Numbered from the stretch's first letter, positions 55,024 to 64,000 are shown. The stretch is 64,000 nt of DNA from Undibacterium parvum (GCF_003955735.1 NZ_CP034464.1:2666001-2730000); one strand, 5' to 3'. Numbers and translations are program-made. Notes: generated by a model from the letters alone, not told the origin.

Positions 55024-58000
55024 CTAGAATCGTTCAAATTTGGCGTCGTCGAAACCGGTATTGGCGACTGTCTTACTGTGTTTAGGCGCGCTTTGACGTT
55101 TGCTAGACTTGGCTTCGTGCCCACCCTGGCGGCTAGATTTGCCTTGCTGCCCGAGATTAAAGAAGCCTACCAATTCCATCAATTGTTCGGCCTGACTAGT
55201 CATTTCTTCTGCGGTGGCGGCCAGCTCTTCACTCGATGAGGCATTTTGCTGGGTGATTTGATTCATCTGGTTCATGGCGGTATTGATTTGCCCGACCCCG
55301 GCCGATTGCTCTTGTGATGCCGCAGCAATCTCTTGCACCAGATCCGAGGTGCGGCCTATGCCTGGCACGATCTCATCGATCAGTTCACCGGCACGTTCCG
55401 CTGTTTTGACGCTGCCGCCAGCTAAGTCGCCAATTTCTTTGGCGGCAATCTGGCTACGTTCCGCCAGTTTGCGCACTTCTGCAGCCACCACCGCAAAGCC
55501 TTTGCCGTGCTCACCGGCGCGTGCCGCTTCGATTGCCGCATTCAAAGCCAGCATATTGGTCTGGTAGGCGATGTCGTCGATGATGCCAATTTTAGAGGCG
55601 ATCTCTTTCATGGCCGAGACCGTGCGTTTGACGGCGTCGCCGCCTTCTATCGCTTCTTTGGAGGCCTTGCCGGCGATGCCATCGGTGACTTTGGCATTCT
55701 CGGCATTCTGGTTAATCCCCGCTGCCATTTGCTCTATGCTGGCACTGGTTTCTTCTACGCTGGCGGCTTGTTCGCTGGCCGCTTGCGATAAGGCTTGCGA
55801 GGTGGCCGAGACTTGCTCGGATGCGTTCGATAAGGCATCGGTGGCGTTGATGACGTCGGTGACGATTTGCGAGAGCTTGTCGACGGTTTCGTTACTGGCT
55901 TCTTTTAAGGCGCCGAAGGTGCCCTGGTAATCCTTCTCTATGGTTTCGGTCAGATCACCCTTGGCTAGGGCGCCGAGCACGCGCAAGACTTCATTGAGAC
56001 CCTGATCACTGGTTTCCATCAGACGGTTGATGTCGCCGCTGAGTTTGGCAAAGAAGCCCGTTTTACCTTGTTCTACCAAACGGGTGGTGAAGTTGCCATT
56101 GACCGCTTGTTCGACGATATTCGCGACTTCTTTTTCGACTGCGACTTCGGCCGAGCGATCCAGCCATTCCACCACGCTCCCTAAACGTTCGCCACTGCCA
56201 TTGATGACAGGATTGGCCGACAAAGCGAAGGTGCGCGCACCCACCACGATTTGCGCTTTGTAATTGCTGGTAAAAGTGGCCAGCAGATTTTTTTGATGCG
56301 CAGGGTTTTTATGGAATTGATCGATATTCGTACCGAGTAAGCGTGAGGCGCTGAAATTTGGCAACACCTTACGTAAATCGGCTTCGGCATTACTCAACAT
56401 ATCGACTACGGATTTATTCGCGTAGATGATGTTGCGCTCGTTATCGGCGATCATGACATTGGTGGCGCAGCCATCGAGCGCGATCTTGATGCGGGTGTTC
56501 TCTGCTGCTGTTTGCAGTTCAGCCTCGCGTGCTGCAATTTCAGCAGTGCGGTCAGCCCACTCCACGACGGTACCAACTCGTTTTCCGTCGGCATCGATGA
56601 TAGGGTTTGCAATCAATCCAAAAGCCAAGTTTCCTACCTGAATTTGTGTCTTGTAGGTGGAAGTCAATGCAGACAACATGCCGCGTTGATGTGCCGGATT
56701 TTTGTGGAAGACATCGATGTTTTCACCTATGAGTTTGCGCGCATTGAAGTTCGGCAAGCTCTTGCGTAACTCGTTTTCATTGCCCTGCATCATGGCCGCT
56801 ACCGTCTCATTCATGTAGATGATGTGGTTGCTGGCGTCGGCAATCATGACATTCGTACTGCACTTATCGAGCGCGTTTTTGATGCGGGTATTTTCTGCTG
56901 CTGCTTTGAGTTCAGCATCACGGGCGGCGATTTCTGCCGTTTTATCTGACCATTCCACTACCGTACCCTGGCGCACGCCAGCTTTGTCCATGATCGGTGT
57001 AGCGATGAGGCCAAAGATACGTCCGCCCACGGTGATTTGAGTTTTGTAGGTATCACGTAATCTGGCCAACATGTCGCGTTGATGTGCTGGATTTTTATGG
57101 AAGATATCAATGTTGCTGCCCATCACCCTAGGCGTGGAGAAGTTAGGCAAATCTTTACGGATATCACTCTCGGCGGCAGATAACATGCTATTGACCGAGG
57201 CGTTCATGAAGATCACGTTGTTGCCCGCATCGGCAATCATGACATTACTAGAGACGACTTCTAAGGCGGTGCGCACACGGGCATTAAAGTTGGCGGCGAC
57301 ATCGGCTTCGCGCAGTGCTCCTTGGGTTTGCCCCAGCGCCTCTAGTAGTTGTCCGACTTCATCTTGGCCTATCGTGCCCAAGTCTTCATCAAAGCGGCCA
57401 CTCCCTAAGCCACGCGCTATATCCACAGCACGCTCTAGTGGAGTGGTAATCGAGCGGGTGATCAAATACGCCAACGCGCCCGCAATCAATACAGCAACAG
57501 CGAGCAAAATCAGCGTGAGTCTATTGGTGCTCGCCGCAGACTTTTCAGCCTCCTCGGTGCCGTCTATCACCAGTTTTCGTTGGCTCTCCAGCATGGCCTC
57601 GAGCGATTTGTTGAGGTCAGTGAATTCTTTGCGCAAGTCGCCAAAGACTAGGCCTTCCGCCTCGGCGCGTTTGCCCTCATCCACCAGTTTGATAACTTTA
57701 TCCAGTGTGTCTTTATAGCCTGCACGCTCCTTCTTGATGCTCGCAAACAGCTCTTTGCCCTTGGGCGTATACAGTAGTGGCTCTAGCTTGTCCAAGGCTT
57801 CGCTTACTTTGGCGCGATTGTCTGCCATTCTCTCTTTGGCGGTGGCAATGTGCGCCTTGTCGCTGGTGGCGACCAGCTCGGTGGCGCGGGTAGCGTTAGC
57901 GCGACTAAACACTATGGCCTGGTAGGTATAGTCCGCCTTTTTGAAGTCTTTATCACCTATTTGTTGGGTGACCTCGTCGATTTGCTTGAGCTTATGGAGG

Positions 58001-58518
58001 CTAAACAGGCTCATGCCAATCAGAAGCGCCAACACTAGCCCAAAAGCGACATACAGACGCGTACCGATTTTATAATTATTTAAGTTCATGATCCATTTTC
58101 CTTGTGAATTATTTACCTTAGATGCCTTCATCATGACGCTAGCCATGACGCCATAAACTTCTGTCCACGCGGCTTTATGCGAGGGGGTAAAAGCGCTACC
58201 CAAGCCCTGTGCCAGGGTCTTGAGCAAAGCCGCGCCAACGGTCTGGTAGTGCGCGTCTTTGACGCCATATCCAGCATGTCGTTTTCCTAAAGATTGCAAG
58301 ATAGGCACCAGGCTGTCTAAGTCATTGAGCTTGCCTACCGCTGCGCCTATCATTTGCATCAATTTTTTACCCTGCGCCTGCATGTCGCCTTTGAATAAGC
58401 GTTGCAAGCTCGGGTCCGCTTCAAACAGATTTTTATAAAATAGTTCAGCCGCCTGCGGCGCAATTTTTGCGACTTCTTGCCAGGACTGCTGAACTAGTTG
58501 TATCGTTTCTTGTTTCAT
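55024..58518 (-). CDS. globin-coupled transmembrane chemoreceptor with three Aer2-like PAS domains
   Basis: About 1164 residues from ATG 58518 (AGGAAG in front). Order: globin (1-133) of the Vitreoscilla haemoglobin class, with FYKNLF and candidate proximal His81 in [14 protein letters not shown]; short linker; TM1 (about 152-172); periplasmic four-helix bundle; TM2 (about 334-354); HAMP (355-407); three PAS repeats of exactly 131 residues, each with FHKNPAHQ (His474, 605, 736) and VVEW (Trp523, 654, 785); a HAMP-like segment; and an MCP signalling hairpin with the tip [20 protein letters not shown]. The tail ends KFERF, a CheR-tethering-like pentapeptide. The canonical receptor start MNLNNYKIG lies inside (58089) with its own AAGGA. 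The globin must be cytosolic. O2 or NO sensing is inferred. Confidence 0.9.
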   Translation of the reverse strand: MKQETIQLVQQSWQEVAKIAPQAAELFYKNLFEADPSLQRLFKGDMQAQGKKLMQMIGAAVGKLNDLDSLVPILQSLGKRHAGYGVKDAHYQTVGAALLKTLAQGLGSAFTPSHKAAWTEVYGVMASVMMKASKVNNSQGKWIMNLNNYKIGTRLYVAFGLVLALLIGMSLFSLHKLKQIDEVTQQIGDKDFKKADYTYQAIVFSRANATRATELVATSDKAHIATAKERMADNRAKVSEALDKLEPLLYTPKGKELFASIKKERAGYKDTLDKVIKLVDEGKRAEAEGLVFGDLRKEFTDLNKSLEAMLESQRKLVIDGTEEAEKSAASTNRLTLILLAVAVLIAGALAYLITRSITTPLERAVDIARGLGSGRFDEDLGTIGQDEVGQLLEALGQTQGALREADVAANFNARVRTALEVVSSNVMIADAGNNVIFMNASVNSMLSAAESDIRKDLPNFSTPRVMGSNIDIFHKNPAHQRDMLARLRDTYKTQITVGGRIFGLIATPIMDKAGVRQGTVVEWSDKTAEIAARDAELKAAAENTRIKNALDKCSTNVMIADASNHIIYMNETVAAMMQGNENELRKSLPNFNARKLIGENIDVFHKNPAHQRGMLSALTSTYKTQIQVGNLAFGLIANPIIDADGKRVGTVVEWADRTAEIAAREAELQTAAENTRIKIALDGCATNVMIADNERNIIYANKSVVDMLSNAEADLRKVLPNFSASRLLGTNIDQFHKNPAHQKNLLATFTSNYKAQIVVGARTFALSANPVINGSGERLGSVVEWLDRSAEVAVEKEVANIVEQAVNGNFTTRLVEQGKTGFFAKLSGDINRLMETSDQGLNEVLRVLGALAKGDLTETIEKDYQGTFGALKEASNETVDKLSQIVTDVINATDALSNASEQVSATSQALSQAASEQAASVEETSASIEQMAAGINQNAENAKVTDGIAGKASKEAIEGGDAVKRTVSAMKEIASKIGIIDDIAYQTNMLALNAAIEAARAGEHGKGFAVVAAEVRKLAERSQIAAKEIGDLAGGSVKTAERAGELIDEIVPGIGRTSDLVQEIAAASQEQSAGVGQINTAMNQMNQITQQNASSSEELAATAEEMTSQAEQLMELVGFFNLGQQGKSSRQGGHEAKSSKRQSAPKHSKTVANTGFDDAKFERF
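58087..58110 (-). promoter_or_regulatory. internal ribosome-binding site and ATG within the globin-receptor frame
   Basis: Reading leftwards, AAGGA stands 9 nt before the ATG at 58089, which begins [17 protein letters not shown], the usual start of a free-standing chemoreceptor. Initiation here would give a receptor without globin. Three out-of-frame TAA triplets lie just upstream. Confidence 0.6.
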
Positions 58519-58589
58519 GGCTTCTTCCTGTTGAACGCGGATACCGTGATTTCGTTTGCGACGCCACTCATCATGCAAAGTTCACTCTG

Positions 58590-60803
58590 TTATCCGGTCG
58601 CCGCGCTTGGCAACTGTAGATGTTGCTGATGGGCGCGCCTGGTATATTGCTGCAACATGGCGGAAATACTGAGGATCAAGGCGACTTCGCCACTACCTAA
58701 AATGGTCGAGCCACCTATGCCTTGTAGATGCACAAAGAGTTTTCCTAGTGGCTTAATCACGGTTTGGAACTCGCCCATCAGACGATCAACGACCAGACCG
58801 GCTTTATTGCCGCCATAACCGACTACCACCACGTTTTGACGGCGCGGTAAATCGCCCTCTATATCGAATAAATTGCGTATCCGTATGAAGGGCAGTACCT
58901 CGCCACGCAAGTCCATGAAGTCGTTGTCGCCACATTCTCTGGGGAGTTCCAGGCACTCAATCACATTGTCGAGTGGCACCACAAAAGAGGAGGTGCCAAC
59001 CCCGACCAGAAAGCCATCGATGATGGCCAGCGTTAGTGGCATGCGTATGCGCATGGTGGCGCCAACCCCGATTTCGCTATCGATTTCTATGGTGCCGCGC
59101 AAGGAGGTGACGTTACGCTTGACCACATCCATGCCTACCCCGCGTCCGGATAAATTCGAGACTTGATCGGCAGTAGAAAAGCCTGCCTCAAAAATGAGAG
59201 CATAAATTTCTTTGTCGCTGAGGCTGGCGCCGGCTGGGACTAGTCCGCGCTCTATCGCTTTGGCGAGGATTTTGTCGCGATTGAGCCCGCCGCCATCGTC
59301 ACTGACTTCGATCACGATACTGCCAGATTCATGGTAGGCATTCAGCCGTAAAATGCCTTGCGCAGGTTTGCCGCGCGCCGCGCGCATGGCCGGCGCTTCT
59401 ATGCCGTGATCCATGGAATTACGCACCAGATGCATGAGTGGATCGCCAATTTTATCCACCACCGATTTGTCGACTTCAGTATCGCCGCCGCCGATTTCTA
59501 GCAGTATGTCTTTGCCTAACTCTATGCTGACATCTCTGACCACGCGCTGAAAGCGGCTAAAGGTGGTACCTATCGGCACCATGCGTAGTTGTAAGGCGCT
59601 GTCGCGTACTTCTTCTACCAGGCGCATGACTTCGCTGGTCGATTCGAGTAGCGCGATATCGTTCGACTTACTGGCGCGCAGATTGGTACCGGCGCCGGCT
59701 ATCACTAGCTCGCCCACCAGATCGATCAGTTTATCGAGCCGCTCTGCATCGACCCGGATGTTTTGTTTTTCACGTGCCTTCGTGTCTTTAACCTGCTGTT
59801 GTTTATTTAAAGCTGCATTCAAGATCGGTTGTTGCAGCATTTCCTGATCGACTAAAATTTCACCGATAGGTGCTTCTTTGCTTTGGCCAGTATTGTTGGC
59901 GTGTTTTTTCGCTTGCAGACGCAGGCATTCGTCGAGCTCATGTTTAGTGAGCACGCCGCTCTTGATCAAGATCTCGCCTAGTAATTCGTTATCGTCGGGC
60001 AGGGCATTGATGATGTCGATGTACTCGTCCATTTTGCTGTTGGGCGGGACTATCCGTATCACGCTGTCTTCACGCACAAATTCAAAGACGTTTTCGATCG
60101 CCTCTTTGTTGGCGCTACTTTTTAGCACGACCTCAAAACCCAGGTAGCAAGTCTCGGCATCCATCTTGTCTATGTGGGGCAGCTTGTCGGTGATTGTGAT
60201 GAGATTGACGACATCGCCCAAGGTGCTGAGATAGCGAATGAAAGACAGTGGATCCATGCCATTGCGCAAGCAGTCCGGGCCAAAGCGCAAGGACAGATAC
60301 CAATTGCCGTTATCGATGGCGCCACCGCCGCTCGCTTTGGTCGCGGTTGCTTCATGATGATGGGCTAGTTCGGAACCGCTGCCTGCTGGGCTGTCTTCAT
60401 GATTGAGAAAACGTCGCAAACGCACATGCAAGGCCGCTCCGGCGCTGGTTTGCTCGGGGGTTGCCTGTAGTGCCCCAGCGGCAACCCCGTCTATCAAAGT
60501 GCTGATATGGTCGCGGCAAGGGAGTAGCACGGCGATCAGCTCGGTGCAGACGCTAATCTCGTCGTTGCGTAGCATATCGAGTACGCTCTCCACCACATGG
60601 GTAAATTGCACGATATGATCGAGCCCAAATAAGCCGGAGGATCCTTTAATCGTGTGCGCTGCACGAAAGATGGCGCCGATGGCATCAGCAGGATTGTCGT
60701 CGTGCTCTAGCCCGAGCAGTCCGTCTTCCATGTCTTGCAGTAGCTCTCGACTTTCGACCACGAAAGTGTCTAGTGCGGCCTTCATTTCTTCTTCGAAATT
60801 CAT
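58590..60803 (-). CDS. cheA: chemotaxis histidine kinase
   Basis: A 737-residue kinase. P1/Hpt has His50 in FRAAHTIKGSSGLFGLDH. The usual P2 region is replaced by a diverged fold (about 165-265), and then two LGEILIxxGxLxxxxLxxxLxxQ motifs (about 275-350, LLGEILIKSGVLTKHELDEC and PIGEILVDQEMLQQPILNAA) that resemble the c-di-GMP-binding MshEN unit. Dimerisation P3 (DAERLDKLIDLVGELVIAG), ATPase P4 (HLVRNSMDHGIEAP, GRGVGMDVVKRNV) and CheW-like P5 follow. It phosphorylates the nearby CheY and CheB. Confidence 0.95.
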   Translation of the reverse strand: MNFEEEMKAALDTFVVESRELLQDMEDGLLGLEHDDNPADAIGAIFRAAHTIKGSSGLFGLDHIVQFTHVVESVLDMLRNDEISVCTELIAVLLPCRDHISTLIDGVAAGALQATPEQTSAGAALHVRLRRFLNHEDSPAGSGSELAHHHEATATKASGGGAIDNGNWYLSLRFGPDCLRNGMDPLSFIRYLSTLGDVVNLITITDKLPHIDKMDAETCYLGFEVVLKSSANKEAIENVFEFVREDSVIRIVPPNSKMDEYIDIINALPDDNELLGEILIKSGVLTKHELDECLRLQAKKHANNTGQSKEAPIGEILVDQEMLQQPILNAALNKQQQVKDTKAREKQNIRVDAERLDKLIDLVGELVIAGAGTNLRASKSNDIALLESTSEVMRLVEEVRDSALQLRMVPIGTTFSRFQRVVRDVSIELGKDILLEIGGGDTEVDKSVVDKIGDPLMHLVRNSMDHGIEAPAMRAARGKPAQGILRLNAYHESGSIVIEVSDDGGGLNRDKILAKAIERGLVPAGASLSDKEIYALIFEAGFSTADQVSNLSGRGVGMDVVKRNVTSLRGTIEIDSEIGVGATMRIRMPLTLAIIDGFLVGVGTSSFVVPLDNVIECLELPRECGDNDFMDLRGEVLPFIRIRNLFDIEGDLPRRQNVVVVGYGGNKAGLVVDRLMGEFQTVIKPLGKLFVHLQGIGGSTILGSGEVALILSISAMLQQYTRRAHQQHLQLPSAATG

Positions 60804-60895
60804 GCGTCCTCCGTGAGGTACGACTACATCATTCGGAAATTATGCTGATTTGATATTCGACTACAGAAACAAAAACGAGGTAAAACGGAATAACA

Positions 60896-60935
60896 GACTA
60901 ACTGCGGAGACTAACTGCGGAGGCTAACTGAGCCT
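60896..60935. repeat. 13-bp tandem repeat between cheA and STAS gene
   Basis: GACTAACTGCGGA at 60896-60908 and 60909-60921, followed by a diverged GGCTAACTGAG. It lies directly after the STAS gene stop, in the 134-bp gap before cheA. Confidence 0.75.
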
Positions 60936-60937
60936 AA

Positions 60938-61219
60938 CTAGGTCAAAACAATCTGATCGCCAAAATTGCTGGTCATATTGCTCATTTCAAGTACTTCTAA
61001 GACGGCCTTGCTGTGCATGGCGTAACTTAATTTTTTATTTCTACGTGCCGCTTCTTGCTTTAAGACGATCAATACTTGCAAGCCAGCGCTATCCATTTCT
61101 GAGACTTGCGATAAATTGAGTTCAAGATCGTCACCGGTTTCTAAAAAAGCCTGCAAGTTTTGCTTCTCGCTGGCCGCCGTGTAGATCGTTAATTCACCGG
61201 CTATCGTGAGCGTTTCCAT
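60938..61219 (-). CDS. STAS domain protein
   Basis: A 93-residue single STAS domain, anti-sigma-antagonist-like. The key serine lies in SEMDSAGLQVLIVLKQEA, the site phosphorylated in SpoIIAA-type proteins. It is located between cheY and cheA, 12 bp after cheY. STAS genes recur in F7-type chemotaxis clusters; the role there is not well understood. It could act as a phospho-switch or a scaffold in the array. Confidence 0.85.
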   Translation of the reverse strand: METLTIAGELTIYTAASEKQNLQAFLETGDDLELNLSQVSEMDSAGLQVLIVLKQEAARRNKKLSYAMHSKAVLEVLEMSNMTSNFGDQIVLT

Positions 61220-61231
61220 GGCGGGCTACGC

Positions 61232-61600
61232 TTAAGGCAGAATTAATTTTGAAACCGCGGCCAGCATCTGAGCTGGTTGAAACGGCTTGACCACCCAGGC
61301 TCGGGCACCGGCCGCCTGACCCTGTAATTTTTTACCTTCTTGCGACTCGGTAGTGAGCATGATCACTGGGGTAAATTTATATAAGGGCAGTTTTTTTACT
61401 TCGGTGACGAAGGTTATGCCATCCATATTGGGCATGTTGACATCGGAAATAATCAGATGGATTTTTTGACCCTTGAGTTTGGACAGGGCATCGACCCCGT
61501 CTACGCCTTCGATCACGGTATAGCCAGCGCCGCGCAGCGCCAAACCTACCACTTGCCTCACTGACGCCGAATCATCTACCACCATCACTGTCTTGGACAT
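61232..61600 (-). CDS. cheY: chemotaxis response regulator
   Basis: A single receiver domain of about 122 residues: VMVVDDSASVRQVV (acidic pair), phospho-Asp in LIISDVNMPNMDG, the TTESQEGKK Thr site and the VVKPF lysine. ATG 61600 with AAGGAAG in front is the likely start; the frame is open to 61714 without a good start. It receives phosphate from CheA. It could drive the flagellar motor or serve another output, since this cluster resembles P. aeruginosa che2. Confidence 0.93.
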   Translation of the reverse strand: MSKTVMVVDDSASVRQVVGLALRGAGYTVIEGVDGVDALSKLKGQKIHLIISDVNMPNMDGITFVTEVKKLPLYKFTPVIMLTTESQEGKKLQGQAAGARAWVVKPFQPAQMLAAVSKLILP

Positions 61601-61749
61601 AATCGTCTTCCTTAAGTGTCGTTTTAAAATGAATAAAACAAAATCTTTATGTTGCACTGTGTGCCAGCTTGGTATCTGGCTGTAGTTTTGTAGGGCATTC
61701 GAAAAAATCAGCAATTACGATGGGACTAAAACTAAACAGGCACCCCACC

Positions 61750-61800
61750 GCTCGCGCAATATCCATGCGGGTTTCCAGCCTGCCAGCGCTGCCAACCGCT
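61750..61800. repeat. REP-like repeat, one-armed copy 8
   Basis: Holds CGCTCGCGCAATATCCATGCGG and the following TTTCCAGCCTGCCAGCG, like the right half of the family in reverse orientation. The partner arm is degenerate or missing. It lies between cheY and the second receptor gene. Confidence 0.55.
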
Positions 61801-61849
61801 CCAGTATTGGGCCTTGGGCCTGCGGCTTTTTAAATCTAAGACAGCGATC

Positions 61850-63067
61850 TCAAAAAAACGTAATTTCGTCGTCTTTGCTAGCGCTTTGGCTAGGCGTACC
61901 CCTTGCTTGTACGTGGCTGCTATGCTGATCGTGCATGGTGTAATAGGTTTCCAGATCAGCCATCCATTCTGCGGTACTCGGCATAGGAATTTGCTCTGCC
62001 ATGGTTTTGAGTAGTTTGCCTATGTCGCGATCTAGCACATCGAGTATCTGGCTGACTCTATCTTGATATTGCAAGGTCACCAGCAGATTTTCTACGTCAT
62101 TGCGTATCACTTCACCACGGCTACGCATTTCCTCTGCCGCATCACCCAGGCTTTGCACATGGCCTAAGACTTCTTTCACCACCTTGCCAGATTGTTGCAT
62201 CACTTTTCTATCTTGCTCATTGGCTTTTTGTGCGGTTTTGAGGGTCGATTTTACGACCTCATTGATCTGGGTGACGCGCTCACCTATGGTCTTGCCAGTT
62301 TCGCCTGAGATGAGTGAAAGTCGCCGCACTTCGCCCGCCACCACGGCAAAGCCGCGACCGTGGGCGCCGGCCCGCGCTGCTTCTATCGATGCGTTGATTG
62401 CCAGTAAGTTGGTCTGCGCCGCAATTACGCCTACGCTATGCGCCATGTCTTTTAGGTCCGCCACTGATTCCGCCAAGGTCTTAATGGCGTCGAGCAACTC
62501 GCCTTTACTGTCTATCATCTGCTCTAGATGAGCGATCACGGGCTCTAAATCTTGTTGGCAAAGATTGATTAAATTTATCGTGGCTTGATGTTTGTCGGAA
62601 TTTTCACCGCTCGCCTTGCTGCTGAAACCGGCCTCATCGAATTGCTGGATTAAAGAGCCGAAACTGTTGATCAGTTGTATAACTGCATTTTCAGTTTGTG
62701 ATTTGACGGTGAGCACATGATTTTGCCAAACCGGGAGTACGGTGTTGAGTAATTCGCTTGGTAGTTGTTCTGAAACCAGGGTGACAGCTTGTGCTGGTGC
62801 ATAGCTGTGCCTGATGTGCGCTTTGTTTGCTGCGGCGGTGGCCAGCGCCTCTTCCGCTTCAAGCTCTTTTTTTTGATTGAGGCGCGTCCAGATTACCAGT
62901 ACCAGCAAGATGCCAAAGAATGAGATGATCGCCGGCAGTGATTTTTTAGAAAATACGGGAACAGCGGAAAATACCAAAATGAGCGCAGGAAAAGCGTAGG
63001 CGAGTTTGATAGCGCCTAGCTGACGTGAGCATGTGCCATACGCTAATTTGGACCTTGTCACTTGCAT
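61850..63067 (-). CDS. methyl-accepting chemotaxis protein without large sensor domain
   Basis: About 405 residues. Two close hydrophobic helices (about 19-60: [20 protein letters not shown] and [20 protein letters not shown]) leave almost no periplasmic part, so it probably senses from the membrane or cytosol. The signalling domain has the tip [20 protein letters not shown]. The C-terminus ends DEITFF, a pattern also seen in other short receptors, with no clear CheR pentapeptide. GAGG before ATG 63067 fixes the start. It is first in the cluster, upstream of cheY. Confidence 0.88.
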   Translation of the reverse strand: MQVTRSKLAYGTCSRQLGAIKLAYAFPALILVFSAVPVFSKKSLPAIISFFGILLVLVIWTRLNQKKELEAEEALATAAANKAHIRHSYAPAQAVTLVSEQLPSELLNTVLPVWQNHVLTVKSQTENAVIQLINSFGSLIQQFDEAGFSSKASGENSDKHQATINLINLCQQDLEPVIAHLEQMIDSKGELLDAIKTLAESVADLKDMAHSVGVIAAQTNLLAINASIEAARAGAHGRGFAVVAGEVRRLSLISGETGKTIGERVTQINEVVKSTLKTAQKANEQDRKVMQQSGKVVKEVLGHVQSLGDAAEEMRSRGEVIRNDVENLLVTLQYQDRVSQILDVLDRDIGKLLKTMAEQIPMPSTAEWMADLETYYTMHDQHSSHVQARGTPSQSASKDDEITFF

Positions 63068-63082
63068 TGAACCGCCTCGCAA

Positions 63083-63483
63083 AAAAACTAAGTAGATGTC
63101 GCAAAATCAGGATGTTATTTCATGCAGAGTAAGAATCGAGTGCTAGGAAACGAGTATTCAAAAGGCTTAGGAAGCTAGATAGTAGGGCAGAATAAGTAGC
63201 GCGTAAAGATAAAAATAACAATTGTAATTTGGTATTTAAAGTTGACGATACTGAATCTTGTATAGAAAAGATACTACTGTTTTTGAGGAAACGGAAAGTA
63301 TATTTGTGATAATCCAAAAAATTGCTGGGTTGCATGTGTTTTTGCAACTAATTAGTCATGGCAGTTGACAAGCATTGCGCTAGCGCGTAAAAATCTTAGT
63401 TAATATTTAGGCTGTGCGGGCAAGCGGAATGCTGCCATTGAGCGGTATGGAGTTGGGCTTAACTTGTTATTGAGGCGACGACG
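63083..63483. other. intergenic region between divergent mcp and response regulator
   Basis: About 400 bp, AT-rich around 63200-63260. It must hold the promoter of the chemotaxis cluster and of the response regulator; I see no sigma28-like or other site that I would defend. Confidence 0.4.
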
Positions 63484-63888
63484 ATGGAAAATAAAATCAG
63501 AGTGGTGATTGTCGATGACTATGATATGACACGCTCATTGCTGAAAATCATACTGCGTGGCGAGAAATTCGACATCGTTGGTGAGGCGACCGATGGTCAA
63601 TCTGGGCTTGAGATGTGTCTTGCGCTTAAGCCTGATATGGTATTGCTCGATGTCGTGATGCCGATCATGAATGGGATAGAGGCGCTGGAAAAAATTCATC
63701 AAGCTTTACCAAAAACTTTGGTCATGATGGTGACAGGTAACGATGATCATAGTGTGGTGAATGAGGCGATCAGTAAGGGTGCTAGCGGCTATATCGTGAA
63801 ACCTTTCAATACCGCCAGTGTCATCGAGACCATGAACCAGGCTAGGGAGAGGTTTATTTTGTGCCATCCTGCAGGAGTGCAGCACTAA
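63484..63888 (+). CDS. single-domain response regulator
   Basis: A 134-residue CheY-like receiver. The acidic pair is in VVIVDDYDMTRSLL, the phospho-Asp in MVLLDVVMPIMNG, the Thr in VTGNDDHS and the Lys in IVKPFNT. It lies divergent from the chemotaxis cluster and may be an extra output or a phosphate sink. GAGG precedes the ATG. Confidence 0.9.
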   Translation: MENKIRVVIVDDYDMTRSLLKIILRGEKFDIVGEATDGQSGLEMCLALKPDMVLLDVVMPIMNGIEALEKIHQALPKTLVMMVTGNDDHSVVNEAISKGASGYIVKPFNTASVIETMNQARERFILCHPAGVQH

Positions 63889-63912
63889 AAATTGCTTGCT
63901 TGGATTTTATTT

Positions 63913-63946
63913 AAAAAAGCATAGTGAATTCCACTATGCTTTTTTT
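63913..63946. terminator. rho-independent terminator after the response regulator
   Basis: Stem AAAAAAGCATAGTG / CACTATGCTTTTTTT with loop AATTC. Confidence 0.85.
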
Positions 63947-64000
63947 ACGCTTGCTAGAATTGCTGGAAGCCAGCGTCAACTGAGCTTAGGCGCCACCGAT

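Overview
The window looks like chromosome of a Gram-negative betaproteobacterium, most likely Burkholderiales and perhaps Oxalobacteraceae (Undibacterium-like). This is an inference from the mix of genes: a PhaM-type PHA granule protein, paired DUF3108 genes, a sorAB sulfite dehydrogenase, OMPLA, LPS heptose synthesis, and a chemotaxis cluster resembling Pseudomonas aeruginosa che2. Base composition is moderate, genes are densely packed in short operons, and no rRNA, tRNA, CRISPR array, prophage or full-length insertion sequence was seen.

Layout. 1-4.4 kb: lysA (cut by the window edge) divergent from an Lrp-type regulator, then a small outer-membrane-like protein, a 165-bp MITE, a TlpA-like thioredoxin and an FMN reductase. 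4.6-7.7 kb: anaerobic ribonucleotide reductase, with an FNR-like site and two NrdR boxes in front; the glycyl-radical domain is a separate 64-residue gene between nrdD and nrdG. 7.7-14.3 kb: CHASE/PAS histidine kinase, P-type ATPase and CDF transporter. 14.5-16.1 kb: SHP/diheme cytochrome/cytochrome b operon. 16.2-31 kb: hydrolase, FilA-like secreted protein, thioesterase, SelO, GST, a second MITE, S9 peptidase, M29-like peptidase, LysR regulator, an orphan phosphonate pair (DUF1045/phnM) and a lipoprotein. 31-43 kb: DHH phosphoesterase, pldA, a Ser/Thr kinase-USP fusion beside a metallophosphatase, queC, sorAB facing a PhnD-rhodanese fusion, two DUF3108 paralogues and phaM. 43-51.8 kb: PadR/fadH, glutathione peroxidase, rfaE2, a PAS-GGDEF-EAL protein and an Hpt/pseudo-receiver protein.

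52-63.9 kb is a chemosensory cluster read leftwards: mcp, cheY, STAS, cheA, mcp, cheW, cheR, cheD, cheB, plus a divergent single-domain response regulator. The central receptor is the most unusual gene here. A Vitreoscilla-haemoglobin-like globin is fused in frame to a complete transmembrane chemoreceptor carrying three tandem Aer2-like PAS modules. The old ribosome-binding site and ATG of the receptor remain inside the fused frame. With the FNR/NrdR-type nrdD promoter and the SHP cytochromes, this suggests a cell that follows oxygen or NO and shifts to low-oxygen life.

Two repeat families punctuate the intergenic DNA: a roughly 60-70 bp palindromic (REP-like) repeat in at least eight places, and two MITEs with shared IS66-like ends, 7-8 bp target duplications and different interiors.
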